Both the position numbers and the translations under genes were made by a program. From contig NZ_LMKE01000013.1 in assembly GCF_001421245.1 (NCBI RefSeq), positions 16,756 through 77,498 of the forward strand: a stretch of DNA of 60,743 nucleotides, in the 5' to 3' direction. Positions 17,038 to 28,600 of this stretch are shown one piece after another. Each line of letters starts with the position of its first letter. The first letter of the stretch is position 1. The notes below the pieces were generated by a model, which was not told where the DNA came from, did no database searches, and saw nothing but the letters and a program-made list of their open reading frames with translations. The DNA is from Sphingomonas sp. Leaf10 (GTDB lineage Bacteria > Pseudomonadota > Alphaproteobacteria > Sphingomonadales > Sphingomonadaceae).

Positions 17038-17393
17038 TTATCCTCACCTCGAACAATGCTCTGGATACGAGTCTTTGCCTCAGGTGTTAGGCGAGCGAAT
17101 TCATGAGCGAACTCGTTCGCGATGAATTTGTCCTGGTCGCTTGCGGAGCTATCAAGTCTGATTTTGAACTCGCTTACCGAGAGGGCTTCAGCTGAGCGAA
17201 GAGCTTCGATCGCCGTAGCATCAAGTCCAAACATCCTTACGACCTTACCGGTCATATCGGACGGGATTGCCTTTTTCCCCGTTTCGATCTGGCTTAAATA
17301 ACTAGGGCTCATGGCTAGAGCCTCAGCCATTTCGCCCAGCAGCATCGCATGGTCGATCCGGAGATGTCTGATCGCTTTGCCGTAAGGGGTCAT
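17034..17393 (-). CDS. XRE-family repressor, ImmR-like
   Basis: A 119-residue protein with a Cro/C1-type HTH (residues about 5-58, MLLGEMAEALAMSPSYLSQIE) and a helical C-terminal tail for oligomerisation or protease contact. It is coupled to the ImmA-like peptidase. By analogy with ICEBs1 it represses excision and transfer genes until cleaved, but that role here is inferred. A perfect ten-base palindrome about 100 bases upstream is a candidate operator. Confidence 0.9.
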   Translation of the reverse strand: MTPYGKAIRHLRIDHAMLLGEMAEALAMSPSYLSQIETGKKAIPSDMTGKVVRMFGLDATAIEALRSAEALSVSEFKIRLDSSASDQDKFIANEFAHEFARLTPEAKTRIQSIVRGEDK

Positions 17394-17492
17394 CGCGCCT
17401 GTCCTTTCCCGCCAGTGGACCCCCCACGTACAATAGCCGTCCCATTAGCTTTTCCTCGCATTAGATTACCCCCCGGTGTTGCCGAATCGCTT

Positions 17493-17508
17493 TTAACCGA
17501 TCGGTAAA
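17493..17508. promoter_or_regulatory. Candidate operator upstream of the ImmR-like gene
   Basis: TTAACCGATCGGTAAA is a near-perfect palindrome with a perfect core ACCGATCGGT. It lies in an AT-rich, gene-free stretch of 190 bases between the ImmR-like gene and the micro-operon upstream. Size and symmetry suit an HTH dimer. Which regulator binds it is unknown. Confidence 0.45.
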
Positions 17509-17583
17509 TTTATTGCAAGGCAGGTAAACCAGTCGCGGCGCTAGGGAAGCCAGGCTGCTGCGGTTATCATGCGCATGGAAGGA

Positions 17584-17691
17584 CTAGGCCAGCAGCCAGC
17601 GCACGGCAGTTGCGACCGTCGACGTGACCGCCAGCGCCATCAGCACCGCGATCACCGTCGCCTCGATCTGGAACAGCGTCGGTCGTTTCAT
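17584..17691 (-). CDS. 35-residue single-pass membrane peptide
   Basis: MKRPTLFQIEATVIAVLMAL continues as a hydrophobic helix to the end (AVTSTVATAVRWLLA). A basic N-terminus precedes one membrane segment. The ATG overlaps the stop of the HTH gene by four bases (ATGA), so it is translated by coupling. This kind of tiny peptide could be a toxin, a holin-like or a membrane-anchored regulator. Only the coding position and hydrophobicity are seen. Confidence 0.5.
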   Translation of the reverse strand: MKRPTLFQIEATVIAVLMALAVTSTVATAVRWLLA

Positions 17692-17930
17692 TCCGCCGCC
17701 TCGGCTGGCGTCCACGGCTCCCGCGCGCCCAGCCGCCGTTCGTCCACCCGGAAGTGCTTCGCCAGCACCAGCCGGTCCGCCTCGTCCAACCGCGCCGGCG
17801 TCCCGCGCGTTACGAACTGGTGCAGGTAGGCGGCGTTGCGGCCGATCAGTCGCGACAGGGACGACAGACTGTCGCCGCGATCCTCGGCGAGCGCGACCAG
17901 TGTGGCGCGGACCTCGTCGGGGGACGGCAT
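17688..17930 (-). CDS. Phage-type HTH repressor-like protein, 80 aa
   Basis: The N-terminus reads VRATLVALAEDRGDSLSSLSRLIGRNAAYLHQFVTRG, a LexA/Cro-type HTH common in alphaproteobacterial prophages, often seen as the DNA-binding part of an S24-type repressor. No peptidase domain follows, so it is either a stand-alone regulator or the HTH half of a lost repressor. It is the middle gene of a tight three-gene unit: start shared with the stop of the 49-residue gene, stop shared with the start of the membrane peptide. Confidence 0.7.
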   Translation of the reverse strand: MPSPDEVRATLVALAEDRGDSLSSLSRLIGRNAAYLHQFVTRGTPARLDEADRLVLAKHFRVDERRLGAREPWTPAEAAE

Positions 17931-18079
17931 TAGACGTCGAGGCCACGACGCTCGATCTCGTCCGCGAGCGCATCCTGCTCGGGATCGCCGGCTTCGGCGT
18001 CGCTCTCGATGTAGGCGCGGCGCAGGTCATGGTCGGACATTGCAGCGATGCGTACCTGCCGTTCGTCAGTGTCTGTCAT
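17930..18079 (-). CDS. Small acidic protein, 49 aa
   Basis: An ATG-initiated frame reads MTDTDERQVRIAAMSDHDLR and continues to DALADEIERRGLDV and a TAA whose last base is the A of the next ATG. It is acidic and helical with no domain I recognise. Exact stop/start overlap with the HTH gene and consistent codon use support it. Past its start, 18080-18283 shows no gene up to the right att site. Confidence 0.55.
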   Translation of the reverse strand: MTDTDERQVRIAAMSDHDLRRAYIESDAEAGDPEQDALADEIERRGLDV

Positions 18080-18283
18080 CGGCCGCCCTTCCCTGCCCGG
18101 CTATCGGCCTAAACCGTCGCCTATCGCCTATCGCCTGCCGAATGTCGAGTGGTGACACGGTTCAAAACCGACACAGCTTTCGACGCCAGCCGCCATTCAG
18201 ACAAATTCGATATCCCCAGAGGGTATCAACGCGGTACAGAGCATGAAAACCGGTGAACGCGCGTTGAAAAATAACGGTTTACG

Positions 18284-18337
18284 CTCGACTGTTAATCGAG
18301 CGGCCGTAGGTTCGAATCCTACTCAGGGAGCCAGCGA
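18284..18337 (+). repeat. Right attachment site, duplicated tRNA-Asn 3' half
   Basis: An exact 54-base copy of the tRNA-Asn segment from the anticodon stem to CAGCGA past the CCA end. The D arm and the 5' acceptor strand are missing, so this is not a tRNA gene. It marks the right end of the integrative element. Confidence 0.92.
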
Positions 18338-18607
18338 CACCCCCCGGAAAATCTGGAATTTTCCCCGATCGGGGCACCGCGTTGTTGCGGCAAGGTGGCG
18401 GTTGTTTTCGGCGTCGGGCTACACCCGATGGACGTCGCCGGAAATGCTTCGTCACACAATTGCTGAACCGGCGTTCAGCATCGGGTAATCTGATGTACGC
18501 CACGCTCCGTCGTGCTGCGTCCCTGGACCCGAACCCACGGCGGATCGTTCTTTATGGCAATGGACGATCGCCATGAGTCGGTAGCCATGGCGGCATTGGA
18601 GAAACTG

Positions 18608-19231
18608 ATGTTGCTGCATCCTACCCCGCGTGCCCGCATTCGCGCGATCGGCACCACTCTTGTTGGAGCGCTGGCACTGGCCGCCTGCGCGACGCCGACC
18701 CCGTATCAGCCGGCATCCGGGTCCGGCTTCTATCGCAACGGCTATACCGACCAGCAGATCGAGCCGAACCGGTATCAGGTGGCCTTTTCGGGTAACAGCC
18801 TGACCTCCCGCGAGACGGTCGAGCGCTATCTGCTGTACCGCTCGGCGCAACTGACGCTGGAACGCGGTTACGACTATTTCCTGATGGCCGACCGCGATAC
18901 CAATCTGCGCAGCCGGACCTATTCGACGCCGGGCGTCGGTGGATTTGGTGCGGGGTTCGGCGGCTGGGGCGGTGGCTTGGGCTGGGGCGGCTGGGGTCCG
19001 GCATGGCGCTATCGCAGCCCGGCGTTCGGCTGGCGCGCATGGGATCCGTTCTGGGGCGATCCGTTCTTCGGCAATTCGATGGATATCCGCACGGTCGACA
19101 AATATGAGGCGATGGCGGAGATTGTGCTGGGCAAGGGTCCCAAGCCCACCAACAACATCCGCGCCTTCGACGCGCGCGCGGTGTTGCAGAGCCTCGGGCC
19201 GAGCGTGATGGAGCCAGAACCGCGGCGGTAA
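18608..19231 (+). CDS. CC0125/CC1285-family lipoprotein
   Basis: A 207-residue outer-membrane or periplasmic lipoprotein. The basic N-region and hydrophobic stretch end in the lipobox LAAC (GALALAACATP). The body has NRYQVAFSGNSLTSRETVERYLLYRSAQLTLERGYDYF-type sequence seen in the CC0125/CC1285 group of alphaproteobacterial lipoproteins. A Gly/Trp-rich linker (GFGGWGGGLGWGGWG) follows. The start is set by GGAG six bases before ATG; longer in-frame starts lack such a site. Function unknown; a stable hairpin follows the gene. Confidence 0.8.
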   Translation: MLLHPTPRARIRAIGTTLVGALALAACATPTPYQPASGSGFYRNGYTDQQIEPNRYQVAFSGNSLTSRETVERYLLYRSAQLTLERGYDYFLMADRDTNLRSRTYSTPGVGGFGAGFGGWGGGLGWGGWGPAWRYRSPAFGWRAWDPFWGDPFFGNSMDIRTVDKYEAMAEIVLGKGPKPTNNIRAFDARAVLQSLGPSVMEPEPRR

Positions 19232-19256
19232 CGCCGTCATCCGGGCTTGAATATGG

Positions 19257-19292
19257 AAAGGCCGCCGTTCCCATGGGGAGCGGCGGCCTTTT
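19257..19292. terminator. Rho-independent terminator after lipoprotein gene
   Basis: The stem AAAGGCCGCCGTTCCC pairs with GGGAGCGGCGGCCTTT around a very short loop and ends in TTTT. It lies 25 bases after the lipoprotein stop. A second, larger inverted repeat lies between it and the secA end. Confidence 0.8.
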
Positions 19293-19326
19293 CTATGGCG
19301 CTGTAGACATGCGCCGGGCGATCCAT

Positions 19327-19406
19327 CGTATCCCCGCGCAGGCGGGGATCCAGGGTTACGAAGCGTAACGCTCTTGGCTCTGGATTCCCACCTGCGCGGG
19401 GATACG
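19327..19406. repeat. Inverted-repeat element between lipoprotein gene and secA
   Basis: Two 27-base arms, CGTATCCCCGCGCAGG... and its complement ...CCTGCGCGGGGATACG, differ at two positions. Between them an inner hairpin GTTACG/CGTAAC forms the tip. It lies where the lipoprotein gene and secA converge. A single copy was seen in this window; similar elements are frequent between genes in sphingomonads. Confidence 0.7.
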
Positions 19407-19432
19407 GGAAGGTACCGGACTACGCGGAGTGC

Positions 19433-22180
<2,748 letters not shown>

Positions 22181-22269
22181 GGATGTGCTTCCTTGGGAAT
22201 GCGGAGCGCGCGCCGCGAACGATCCGGCGGCTGCGCGTTGGAAAAGGGACGGAGAAGCGCGGGTGGGCG

Positions 22270-22572
22270 CTATTCGTGGGTGCGCAGCGTCCGGTCGCGG
22301 ACGGCGACATGCGGGGCGGGCGTCAGGAACAGCGGTTGCGGATCACCGGCGAGCGGCTGTTCGGGTCGAACGATCGTGGCCGACGGCGCTTCGACGATCG
22401 CGACCGCGATCTGCCCCGCAACCGCCTGCGCAGCCGCCACCTGCCGCGCATTCGCGACTCCCACGCCGGGGAGCAGGCCGGTCAGGCCCGTCAGCAGCGC
22501 AGAGAGGAACAGCAGCAAACGCAAGCGATACGTCCAGACGGTTTGGTTTCGCGACGGGTCGCCCGGTCGCAA
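22270..22572 (-). CDS. Possible secreted small protein, 100 aa
   Basis: The frame starts with TTG (no in-frame ATG fits) and encodes a strong hydrophobic segment ([20 protein letters not shown]) typical of a signal peptide, with possible cleavage after VANA. An Ala/Val-rich and Pro-containing mature part follows. It is short, lacks a clear ribosome-binding site, and I do not recognise it. It lies 90 bases upstream of secA in the same direction, so a shared transcript is possible. Confidence 0.4.
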   Translation of the reverse strand: MRPGDPSRNQTVWTYRLRLLLFLSALLTGLTGLLPGVGVANARQVAAAQAVAGQIAVAIVEAPSATIVRPEQPLAGDPQPLFLTPAPHVAVRDRTLRTHE

Positions 22573-22620
22573 GTGGGCGAGACATAGGGAATGGGCGGCC
22601 CGGCGTCCACCCGGTCGGCG

Positions 22621-23424
22621 CTACTTGTTCGGCTGGAACGCCCAGCGTGTTTCGAAGGTCACCCGGTGAGGTCGTCCGTTCGATGGCGGTGTGTAGCTTC
22701 CCCGCGTTTCACACGGTACGATGCCTTTGCCTGACTCCCGCTGCGAACAGTCGGCAATCGTACCATCCGGTTGCAACGTGAAGTTTCGCTCCACTATCCA
22801 GTTCGGCGGCACGTCGCTGGACGGCGCATCTGCAGGCATTGGATCACCTTCCACAAGCTGCCTTACCGTGCGTGTCGCCACGCCGTTGCGATGCCGACCG
22901 GTCATAAACTGGCTGACGACCAACGAGTCGCCTACGCGCAGGCATACCGGCATTTCACTGCCCAGTTCGCCCGAGGCGCGTCCGGCACAGTCGGCAATAT
23001 TGCCCTGTGCATCAAACGTCAGTTGCTCAATTAGCGCGAACGACCGTACCACCGTTGGCGCGACTACCGTCGACGGCCGGTTCCACTTGACCCGCATCTT
23101 CCATTTGCCCGCTACGGACCTGGCTTTGGCGTCGGTTGCGGGTTTGAAAGAGCCACGTTCCATTACCAGACGGCAGGTCGTGGTATCGAGAATTGCACTA
23201 CCGCTGGACTGCGTCGTTTGACAGCTGGTCGGTTTACCGGCCGGATCGACCTGCGTTTCGAACGCGACGATGCCCGCTTCCCCCTTTTGCAGCGCTTCGG
23301 CCGGGTAATCGTCTTGCGTTACCCACAGATGGGCGTCCTTTGCTTGCGGATCAGTCTGCGCCCACGCCCCACCCCCACAACAAAGCGTTGCAACCGCCGC
23401 GCCCATGCGTAGGAACCGTCGCAT
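22621..23424 (-). CDS. Secreted protein with two TonB C-terminal-like repeats
   Basis: Signal peptide MRRFLRMGAAVATLCCGGGAWA precedes a 245-residue periplasmic part. Two segments look like the TonB-C fold seen in energy transducers: VTQDDYPAEALQKGEAGIVAF with TTQSSGSAILDTTTCR, and later NWIVERNFTLQPDGTIADCS with RESGKGIVPCE. Each carries a Cys pair in the strand/turn region. There is no proline-rich spacer and no retained membrane anchor, so it cannot work as an ordinary TonB. It may be a receptor-plug or partner-binding protein. Start chosen at the ATG nearest the signal peptide. Confidence 0.7.
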   Translation of the reverse strand: MRRFLRMGAAVATLCCGGGAWAQTDPQAKDAHLWVTQDDYPAEALQKGEAGIVAFETQVDPAGKPTSCQTTQSSGSAILDTTTCRLVMERGSFKPATDAKARSVAGKWKMRVKWNRPSTVVAPTVVRSFALIEQLTFDAQGNIADCAGRASGELGSEMPVCLRVGDSLVVSQFMTGRHRNGVATRTVRQLVEGDPMPADAPSSDVPPNWIVERNFTLQPDGTIADCSQRESGKGIVPCETRGSYTPPSNGRPHRVTFETRWAFQPNK

Positions 23425-23474
23425 CTCCACCCCCTGCCCCATCTGCGGCGCAGGCTAGACCGGACACCGCGCCC

Positions 23475-24701
23475 ATGTCGACTGCCGTATCGCCGCTCGC
23501 CACGCCCTTTCCCGCGCTGCCGCCTATCGCGGGGGTGACGCTGCGCGTGGCGCGGGCGCGGTACAAGAATTGGGATCGGTGCGACCTGACCTTTGCGACG
23601 CTGGCCGAGGGGACGGCGGTGGCGGGGGTGCTGACCAACAGCAAATGCCCCTCGCCCGAAGTCGAATGGTGCCGCCGCGCGCTGGTGCTTGGGCGCGCGC
23701 GGGCGCTGGTGGTCAATGCGGGCAACAGCAACGCCTTTACCGGCGACCGGGGCCGCGCAGCGGTCGAGGCGATCGCGGCACGTACTGCGCAGGCGATGGG
23801 GTGCCAGCCCTCCGATGTGTTCGTCGCCTCGACCGGGGTGATCGGCGTGCCGCTGCCGATAGACAAGGCCGAGGCCGGGCTGGACGCGGCGTTCGTCGCC
23901 GAACCCAGTGACTGGGAAGCGGCGGCGGAGACGATCGGCACGACCGACACCTTCACCAAGGGCGCATTCACCGCCGCGAAGGTCGGCGACCGGACGGTCA
24001 AGCTGGCCGGCATCATCAAGGGGTCGGGCATGATCGCGCCCGACATGGCGACGATGCTGGGGTTCATCTTTACCGATGCAGCGGTCGATCCGGCGTTCCT
24101 GCAAGCCGCGCTGGAGGCGGCCAATCGCCAGACCTTCTCGTGCATCACGGTCGATGGCGATACCTCGACCAGCGACACGGTGCTCGCCTTCGCGACCGGC
24201 GCGGCGGGCGGACAGCCGATCGCGTCGTTCGATGACGACGGGGCGGATGCGTTCGTGGCGGCGCTCCACGACCTGTGCCGGCAGCTGGCGCATCTGGTGG
24301 TGCGCGATGGCGAGGGTGCGACGAAGTTCATCGCCGTCACCGTCGAAGGTGCGGACAGTGACGGCAGCGCCCACCGGATCGCAATGAGCATCGCCAACTC
24401 GCCTTTGGTCAAGACCGCCATCGCGGGCGAGGACGCGAATTGGGGCCGGGTGGTGATGGCGGTCGGCAAGGCTGGCGAGCCAGCCGAGCGCGACAAGCTG
24501 GCGATCCGGTTCGGCACGACGCAGGTGGCCGAGGGCGGTCTTGCGGTGGCGGGCTATGACGAGGCGCCGGTCGCCGCGCACCTGAGGGGACAGGACGTCG
24601 AGATCGGCGTAGACCTGAACCTCGGTGAAGGGCGCGCGACCGTTTGGACCTGCGACCTAACGCATGGGTATATTTCGATCAACGCCGATTATCGGAGTTG
24701 A
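23475..24701 (+). CDS. argJ: Bifunctional glutamate N-acetyltransferase / N-acetylornithine acetyltransferase
   Basis: A 408-residue arginine-biosynthesis enzyme that recycles the acetyl group. The precursor self-cleaves before the nucleophile Thr193 in KGSGMIAPDMATMLGF, giving alpha and beta chains. VVNAGNSNAFTG and NSPLVKTAIAGEDANWGR are further signatures, and the chain ends in HGYISINADYRS. The start MSTAVSPLATPFP fits homologue length; the open frame upstream overlaps the divergent secreted protein and is not used. It overlaps the next convergent gene by 23 bases. Confidence 0.96.
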   Translation: MSTAVSPLATPFPALPPIAGVTLRVARARYKNWDRCDLTFATLAEGTAVAGVLTNSKCPSPEVEWCRRALVLGRARALVVNAGNSNAFTGDRGRAAVEAIAARTAQAMGCQPSDVFVASTGVIGVPLPIDKAEAGLDAAFVAEPSDWEAAAETIGTTDTFTKGAFTAAKVGDRTVKLAGIIKGSGMIAPDMATMLGFIFTDAAVDPAFLQAALEAANRQTFSCITVDGDTSTSDTVLAFATGAAGGQPIASFDDDGADAFVAALHDLCRQLAHLVVRDGEGATKFIAVTVEGADSDGSAHRIAMSIANSPLVKTAIAGEDANWGRVVMAVGKAGEPAERDKLAIRFGTTQVAEGGLAVAGYDEAPVAAHLRGQDVEIGVDLNLGEGRATVWTCDLTHGYISINADYRS

Positions 24702-25278
24702 TGGTTCGCGGGTCAAAACCGTCAGGTAGATAGTCGTAATGGGTCAGGAGCAGGTCGGCTTTGACCATGCGGTCGACAAGCAGCAGGCGCTTGCTCATGC
24801 CCATATGACCATAGCGCCCTGGTCGCACCGTTTCGCGACCGACGAACCTGACCCGCCACAGCCGATACTGACCGTCGCGCTTGCCAAAATTGCTGGCAAA
24901 AGCCCGAGCAGCGCGCAGGTTGGACGCCTCGTCGACGTCGAACCAGATAGAAGGTGCAGTATAGTTACGTCCGCTCGGCCAATCGATCGGGACAAATCGG
25001 CGGCCTTCGAATTCATCTACGTAAATGCCGTCGTAGGAACGGGGTGGCAAAAAGTCGTAGCATCGGCGGGGACCGACGAACTGGTTAATCCTTGTTCCAC
25101 CAACGCTTTCGATTTCGAAGCATCGGAATTTCGGGTCGTAACCGGTCAACAATCGAATACCGTTGTCGACCAACCGCTTCGCGGATGACGTGTCCGTGGG
25201 CGATGCCCAGCCAAGGCCGACGCAGACAAGAACCAAAAGGGCGAAGATCGTCCATCCGACCTTCACCCTCCGTGTCAT
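24679..25278 (-). CDS. Hypothetical membrane-anchored protein, 199 aa
   Basis: An N-terminal membrane helix or uncleaved signal (VGWTIFALLVLVCVGLGWA) leads into a soluble domain with no recognised family. Notable parts are CFEIESVGGTRINQFVGPRR, SIWFDVDEASNLRAARAFAS and RLWRVRFVGRE. Its ATG shares one base with the trxA stop (TGATG), so it is the last gene of the long leftward run. GC is somewhat lower than its neighbours. Confidence 0.75.
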   Translation of the reverse strand: MTRRVKVGWTIFALLVLVCVGLGWASPTDTSSAKRLVDNGIRLLTGYDPKFRCFEIESVGGTRINQFVGPRRCYDFLPPRSYDGIYVDEFEGRRFVPIDWPSGRNYTAPSIWFDVDEASNLRAARAFASNFGKRDGQYRLWRVRFVGRETVRPGRYGHMGMSKRLLLVDRMVKADLLLTHYDYLPDGFDPRTINSDNRR

Positions 25279-25601
25279 CAGCCCAGTTCACCCTCGAGCC
25301 ACGCCTTCAACTGGCTCTTCGGCCGCGCGCCGAGCAGGTCGGCGACCGGCTGGCCGTTCTTGAACAGCTTCAGCAGCGGGATCGACTGCACGCCCATCGA
25401 ACCGGCGGTGTCGGGGTTGGCCATGATGTCGACCTTGGCGATCGTCACCTTGTCGCCCAGTTCGTCGGCGATTTCTTCGAGCGCCGGGGCGATCATCTTG
25501 CACGGGCCGCACCAGTCCGCCCAGAAATCGACCAGCACCGGCTTGTCGGATTGCAGGACGTCGGCGGAAAAGCTGGCGTCGGTAACGGTCTTGGTCGGCA
25601 T
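25278..25601 (-). CDS. trxA: Thioredoxin
   Basis: A 107-residue cytosolic disulfide reductant with the active site WCGPCK (Cys31, Cys34) and the cis-proline loop GVQSIPLLKLF. Alphaproteobacteria often keep trxA directly after addA, as here, with a gap of about 45 bases. The ribosome-binding site AAGGAGAT is clear on the reverse strand. Length is standard. Confidence 0.97.
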   Translation of the reverse strand: MPTKTVTDASFSADVLQSDKPVLVDFWADWCGPCKMIAPALEEIADELGDKVTIAKVDIMANPDTAGSMGVQSIPLLKLFKNGQPVADLLGARPKSQLKAWLEGELG

Positions 25602-25646
25602 ATATATCTCCTTATGGCCGATATCTATGGTCGGGAGCGTGGCTCC

Positions 25647-28600
25647 TCAAGCTTCGCGAGGCAAGCTTTGTTCCCCTGCCCCCAAGCCGGGCTTGTGCGT
25701 GTCGAGCAGGTCGGCGGGCAGGACGAACAGCGTCGGGCCGGCGGTGTAGAGCAGTGCCGCCTCGATCGCGCGGTCGGGAAAGATGACCGCTAGCGCGGCG
25801 GCATAGGCGGCCATCTGCTTCAGGTGATAGACCGGAATGTCGTCGATCGAGGACGGCACGCGGCGACCGGTCTTGAAGTCAACGACGCGCACGATCCTGT
25901 CGCCGATGCACAGCCGGTCGACGGTACCGGCGACGACCTGCGTGCCGACGACGGCGGCGATCGGCGCTTCGGCAAGCGCGTCGGGACCGAACAGGTCGCC
26001 GAAAACCGGATCGTCGAGGATCGCCATCGCGTCGCGCGTGACGCGCTGGCGCAGCTTCGCGTCCTCGACCCCCGCCGCCCCGGCAAGCCAGCGTTCGGCG
26101 GCGTCCGCGCGGTCGGCGCGTGGCAGGTCGGGCAGGCGTTCGAACAACTGGTGCAGCAGCCGTCCGCGCTCGGCGGCGGCGCTCATCGTCGCACTGGGCG
26201 GCGGGTCGGACACCTCGTCCTCGCCCAGCGCGGACGGGGCAAGCGGGCGTGGCGGGCGCGCTTCTTCGGGTGCGGAAGCGCGCAGCCATGCCGGTGGGGC
26301 CTCTGACGCGGGTTGAGGTGTGCCGCGCCGGGTGCGAGCCGCGACAGGGGTCTGGCGGGTCAGGCCGGTGAACACGCGCTCGCCCTCCCCTTCCGGTACG
26401 CCGAGCGCGTCGAAAGCGGCGGCGGCGGCGCTGTACCAGCTGAGCGCCGGCGGCACGCCCTGGCAGCGGGCGGAGGGGGCACCGGCGATGACGAGCCGTT
26501 CCTCAGCGCGGGTCGCGGCGACGTAGAAGAGCCGCCAATGTTCTTCCAAATCACTCCGGTCACGCTTGGCAACTTCGTCGTCGACCGACGTGCCGCGTTC
26601 GCTGCTGCGCGGGCGGAACACCGGAAAGGAGGCTCCGTCATGCCCTTCCGGCGACCACGCGACGATATCGCGGCGGCTGTTGGCGGGATCGATCGCAGCG
26701 TCCGCCAGCAAAACCAGCGGCGCCTGTAACCCCTTCGACCCATGGGCGGTCATCACCCGCACTGCGCCGCCCGATGCACCGGCGTCACGCTTGATCTCCA
26801 CCTCGCCACGGTCGAACCATTCGACGAAGCGCTGGAGCGACGAGGTCGCGACGCTTTCGAACGACAGGGCGGCGTTGAGCAGTTCGTCGATCGGATCGCG
26901 CGCTTCCTCGCCCAGCCGCGCGATCAGTTTGCGGCGGCCGTCGAGCTCACCCGACAGCAGTTCCTCGAGGAAGCGATAGGGGGTGGCGAAATCGGCACGG
27001 CGCAGGATGCGCGACAGCGGCTCGACCGCGTCGCTGTTCGTTTGGCGAAGATGCCGCCACAGGCTCCCGCCCTCGCGCAGCGCGCCGGCCAGCAACTGTT
27101 CCTGCGTCCAGCCGATCAGCGGCGATACCAGCAGGTTCGCGAGGCTCAGATCGTCCTCGGGTTGGAGCGCGAAGCGGATCGCGGCCAGCAGATCCTGCAC
27201 CGCGAGCGGCGCATCGAGGCGCAGCCGGTCGACACCCGCGACCGGCACGCCCTCCGCATAAAGCCGCGCTACGATCAGCGAGGCGAGGTCGCCGCGCCGC
27301 TTGACCAGCACCATGATGTCACCGGCCTGCAGCGTCCGCCCCTTGGATTCCAGCGGCAGCGTGCCGATCCAGCGCTTGATCGCGCTAGCGATGTCCCGGG
27401 CGATCACGCGGGTCGAATCGTCGATCCAGCCTTCCTCGTCATCGACCGCCGCCTCAACGACGGTCGGCGCCCACAGAGCGACGGTGCCCGGACCAGGCAC
27501 TTCACTGTCATGGGTTTCGGGCGTGTCGATGCCCATGCCGGGATCGGGCAAGGCGGCAATAGCGGCGTCGACGAATTCGAGGACCGGCCGCGTTGTCCGA
27601 AAACTGTGGGTCAGCGACAGCGTGTCGAGTTCGCGTGCGTCGCCGCGATATTCGCTCGGCAGTTCGGCGCGACGGGTAAAGTCCTGATGCGCGGCGCGGA
27701 AATAGATCGGGTCGGTGCCCTGGAAGCCGAAGATCGCCTGCTTGTAATCGCCGACGACGAACAGCGTCCGCATGCCCGCCGCGCGCACCGCGTCGCCGCT
27801 GAAAAATTCCTCGACCAGCGAACGCACGATCGCCCATTGCTGCGGATTGGTGTCCTGCGCTTCGTCGATCAGGACGTGTTCGGTGGTCTGGTCGAGCTTG
27901 AAGCGGACCCAGTCGCCAATGCCGGGTTGCGCCAGCAGGTTCAGCGTCTCGCGGATCAAATCGTCGAAATCGACCGCCCCGGCGCGCCGCTTGGCGCGGA
28001 CATAGGCATCGGCATAGGCGCGGCCTGCCTCCAGCGCACCGGCCAGCGCGTCGGCATAGCCGGCCTGTGCGCGGATCGACAGCAGTTCGGCGGCGCGAGT
28101 GCCGACCGCATCGGCCAATTCGTCGTAGTCCGGATCGGCGGCGATCAGCTTGGCCGATGCTTTTTTCAGCGTATCCTTCTGGGTAAAGAACATGCCCCGC
28201 ACGTCGCCCAGCCGCAGCGCGCGCTCGGCCGGCGGTTGCGCGAGCCAATCCATGATCGCGCCATGCAGTTTCTGCCCCGTCGCGGTGCCCCAAAGGCGAT
28301 TGGCCTCCGCCAAACGTTCGAGCGCGTCGCGGTCGAATTCGTCGTCGCTGCACGCCTGCGCGATCACCTCGTCGACATCGCCCGACGGTAGGTGGAAGGC
28401 GCGGCGCAGGAAGGGCTGGATGCCGCTCGGCAACTCGGCCATCGCCTGCGGATTGCGCGCACATTCGCGCAGGAAACCCTCCGCCGCCCCCTCGCCCATG
28501 CGCAGCGACATGGCGGCGATGGCGTCACCGATCCGGGTAGAGCCGGTGCGTTGTTCTTCGACCAGCAATTCGGCCAGCGCCTCGCGCGCCATGCCGGCTT

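Larger units (their letters stand above)
10113..18337. mobile_element. Integrative element inserted at tRNA-Asn (8.2 kb)
   Basis: The two 54-base att copies are 8,171 bases apart. Between them lie a tyrosine integrase, an excisionase-like HTH gene, an ImmR/ImmA-type regulatory pair, another phage-type HTH repressor, a tail-fibre remnant, a truncated SNase-like gene and an orphan ParA-like ATPase. The ParA and ImmAR stretches are visibly lower in GC than the flanks, which suggests recent acquisition. No capsid, terminase, relaxase, T4SS or replication gene is visible. It is therefore a reduced prophage, satellite or mobilisable island rather than a self-sufficient element. Att and integrase are seen directly; the origin is inferred. 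Confidence 0.9.

Noticed and set aside
18284..18337. Second tRNA-Asn gene
   Set aside because: Only the anticodon arm, T arm and 3' end are present. The D arm and 5' acceptor strand are missing, so it is an att duplicate.
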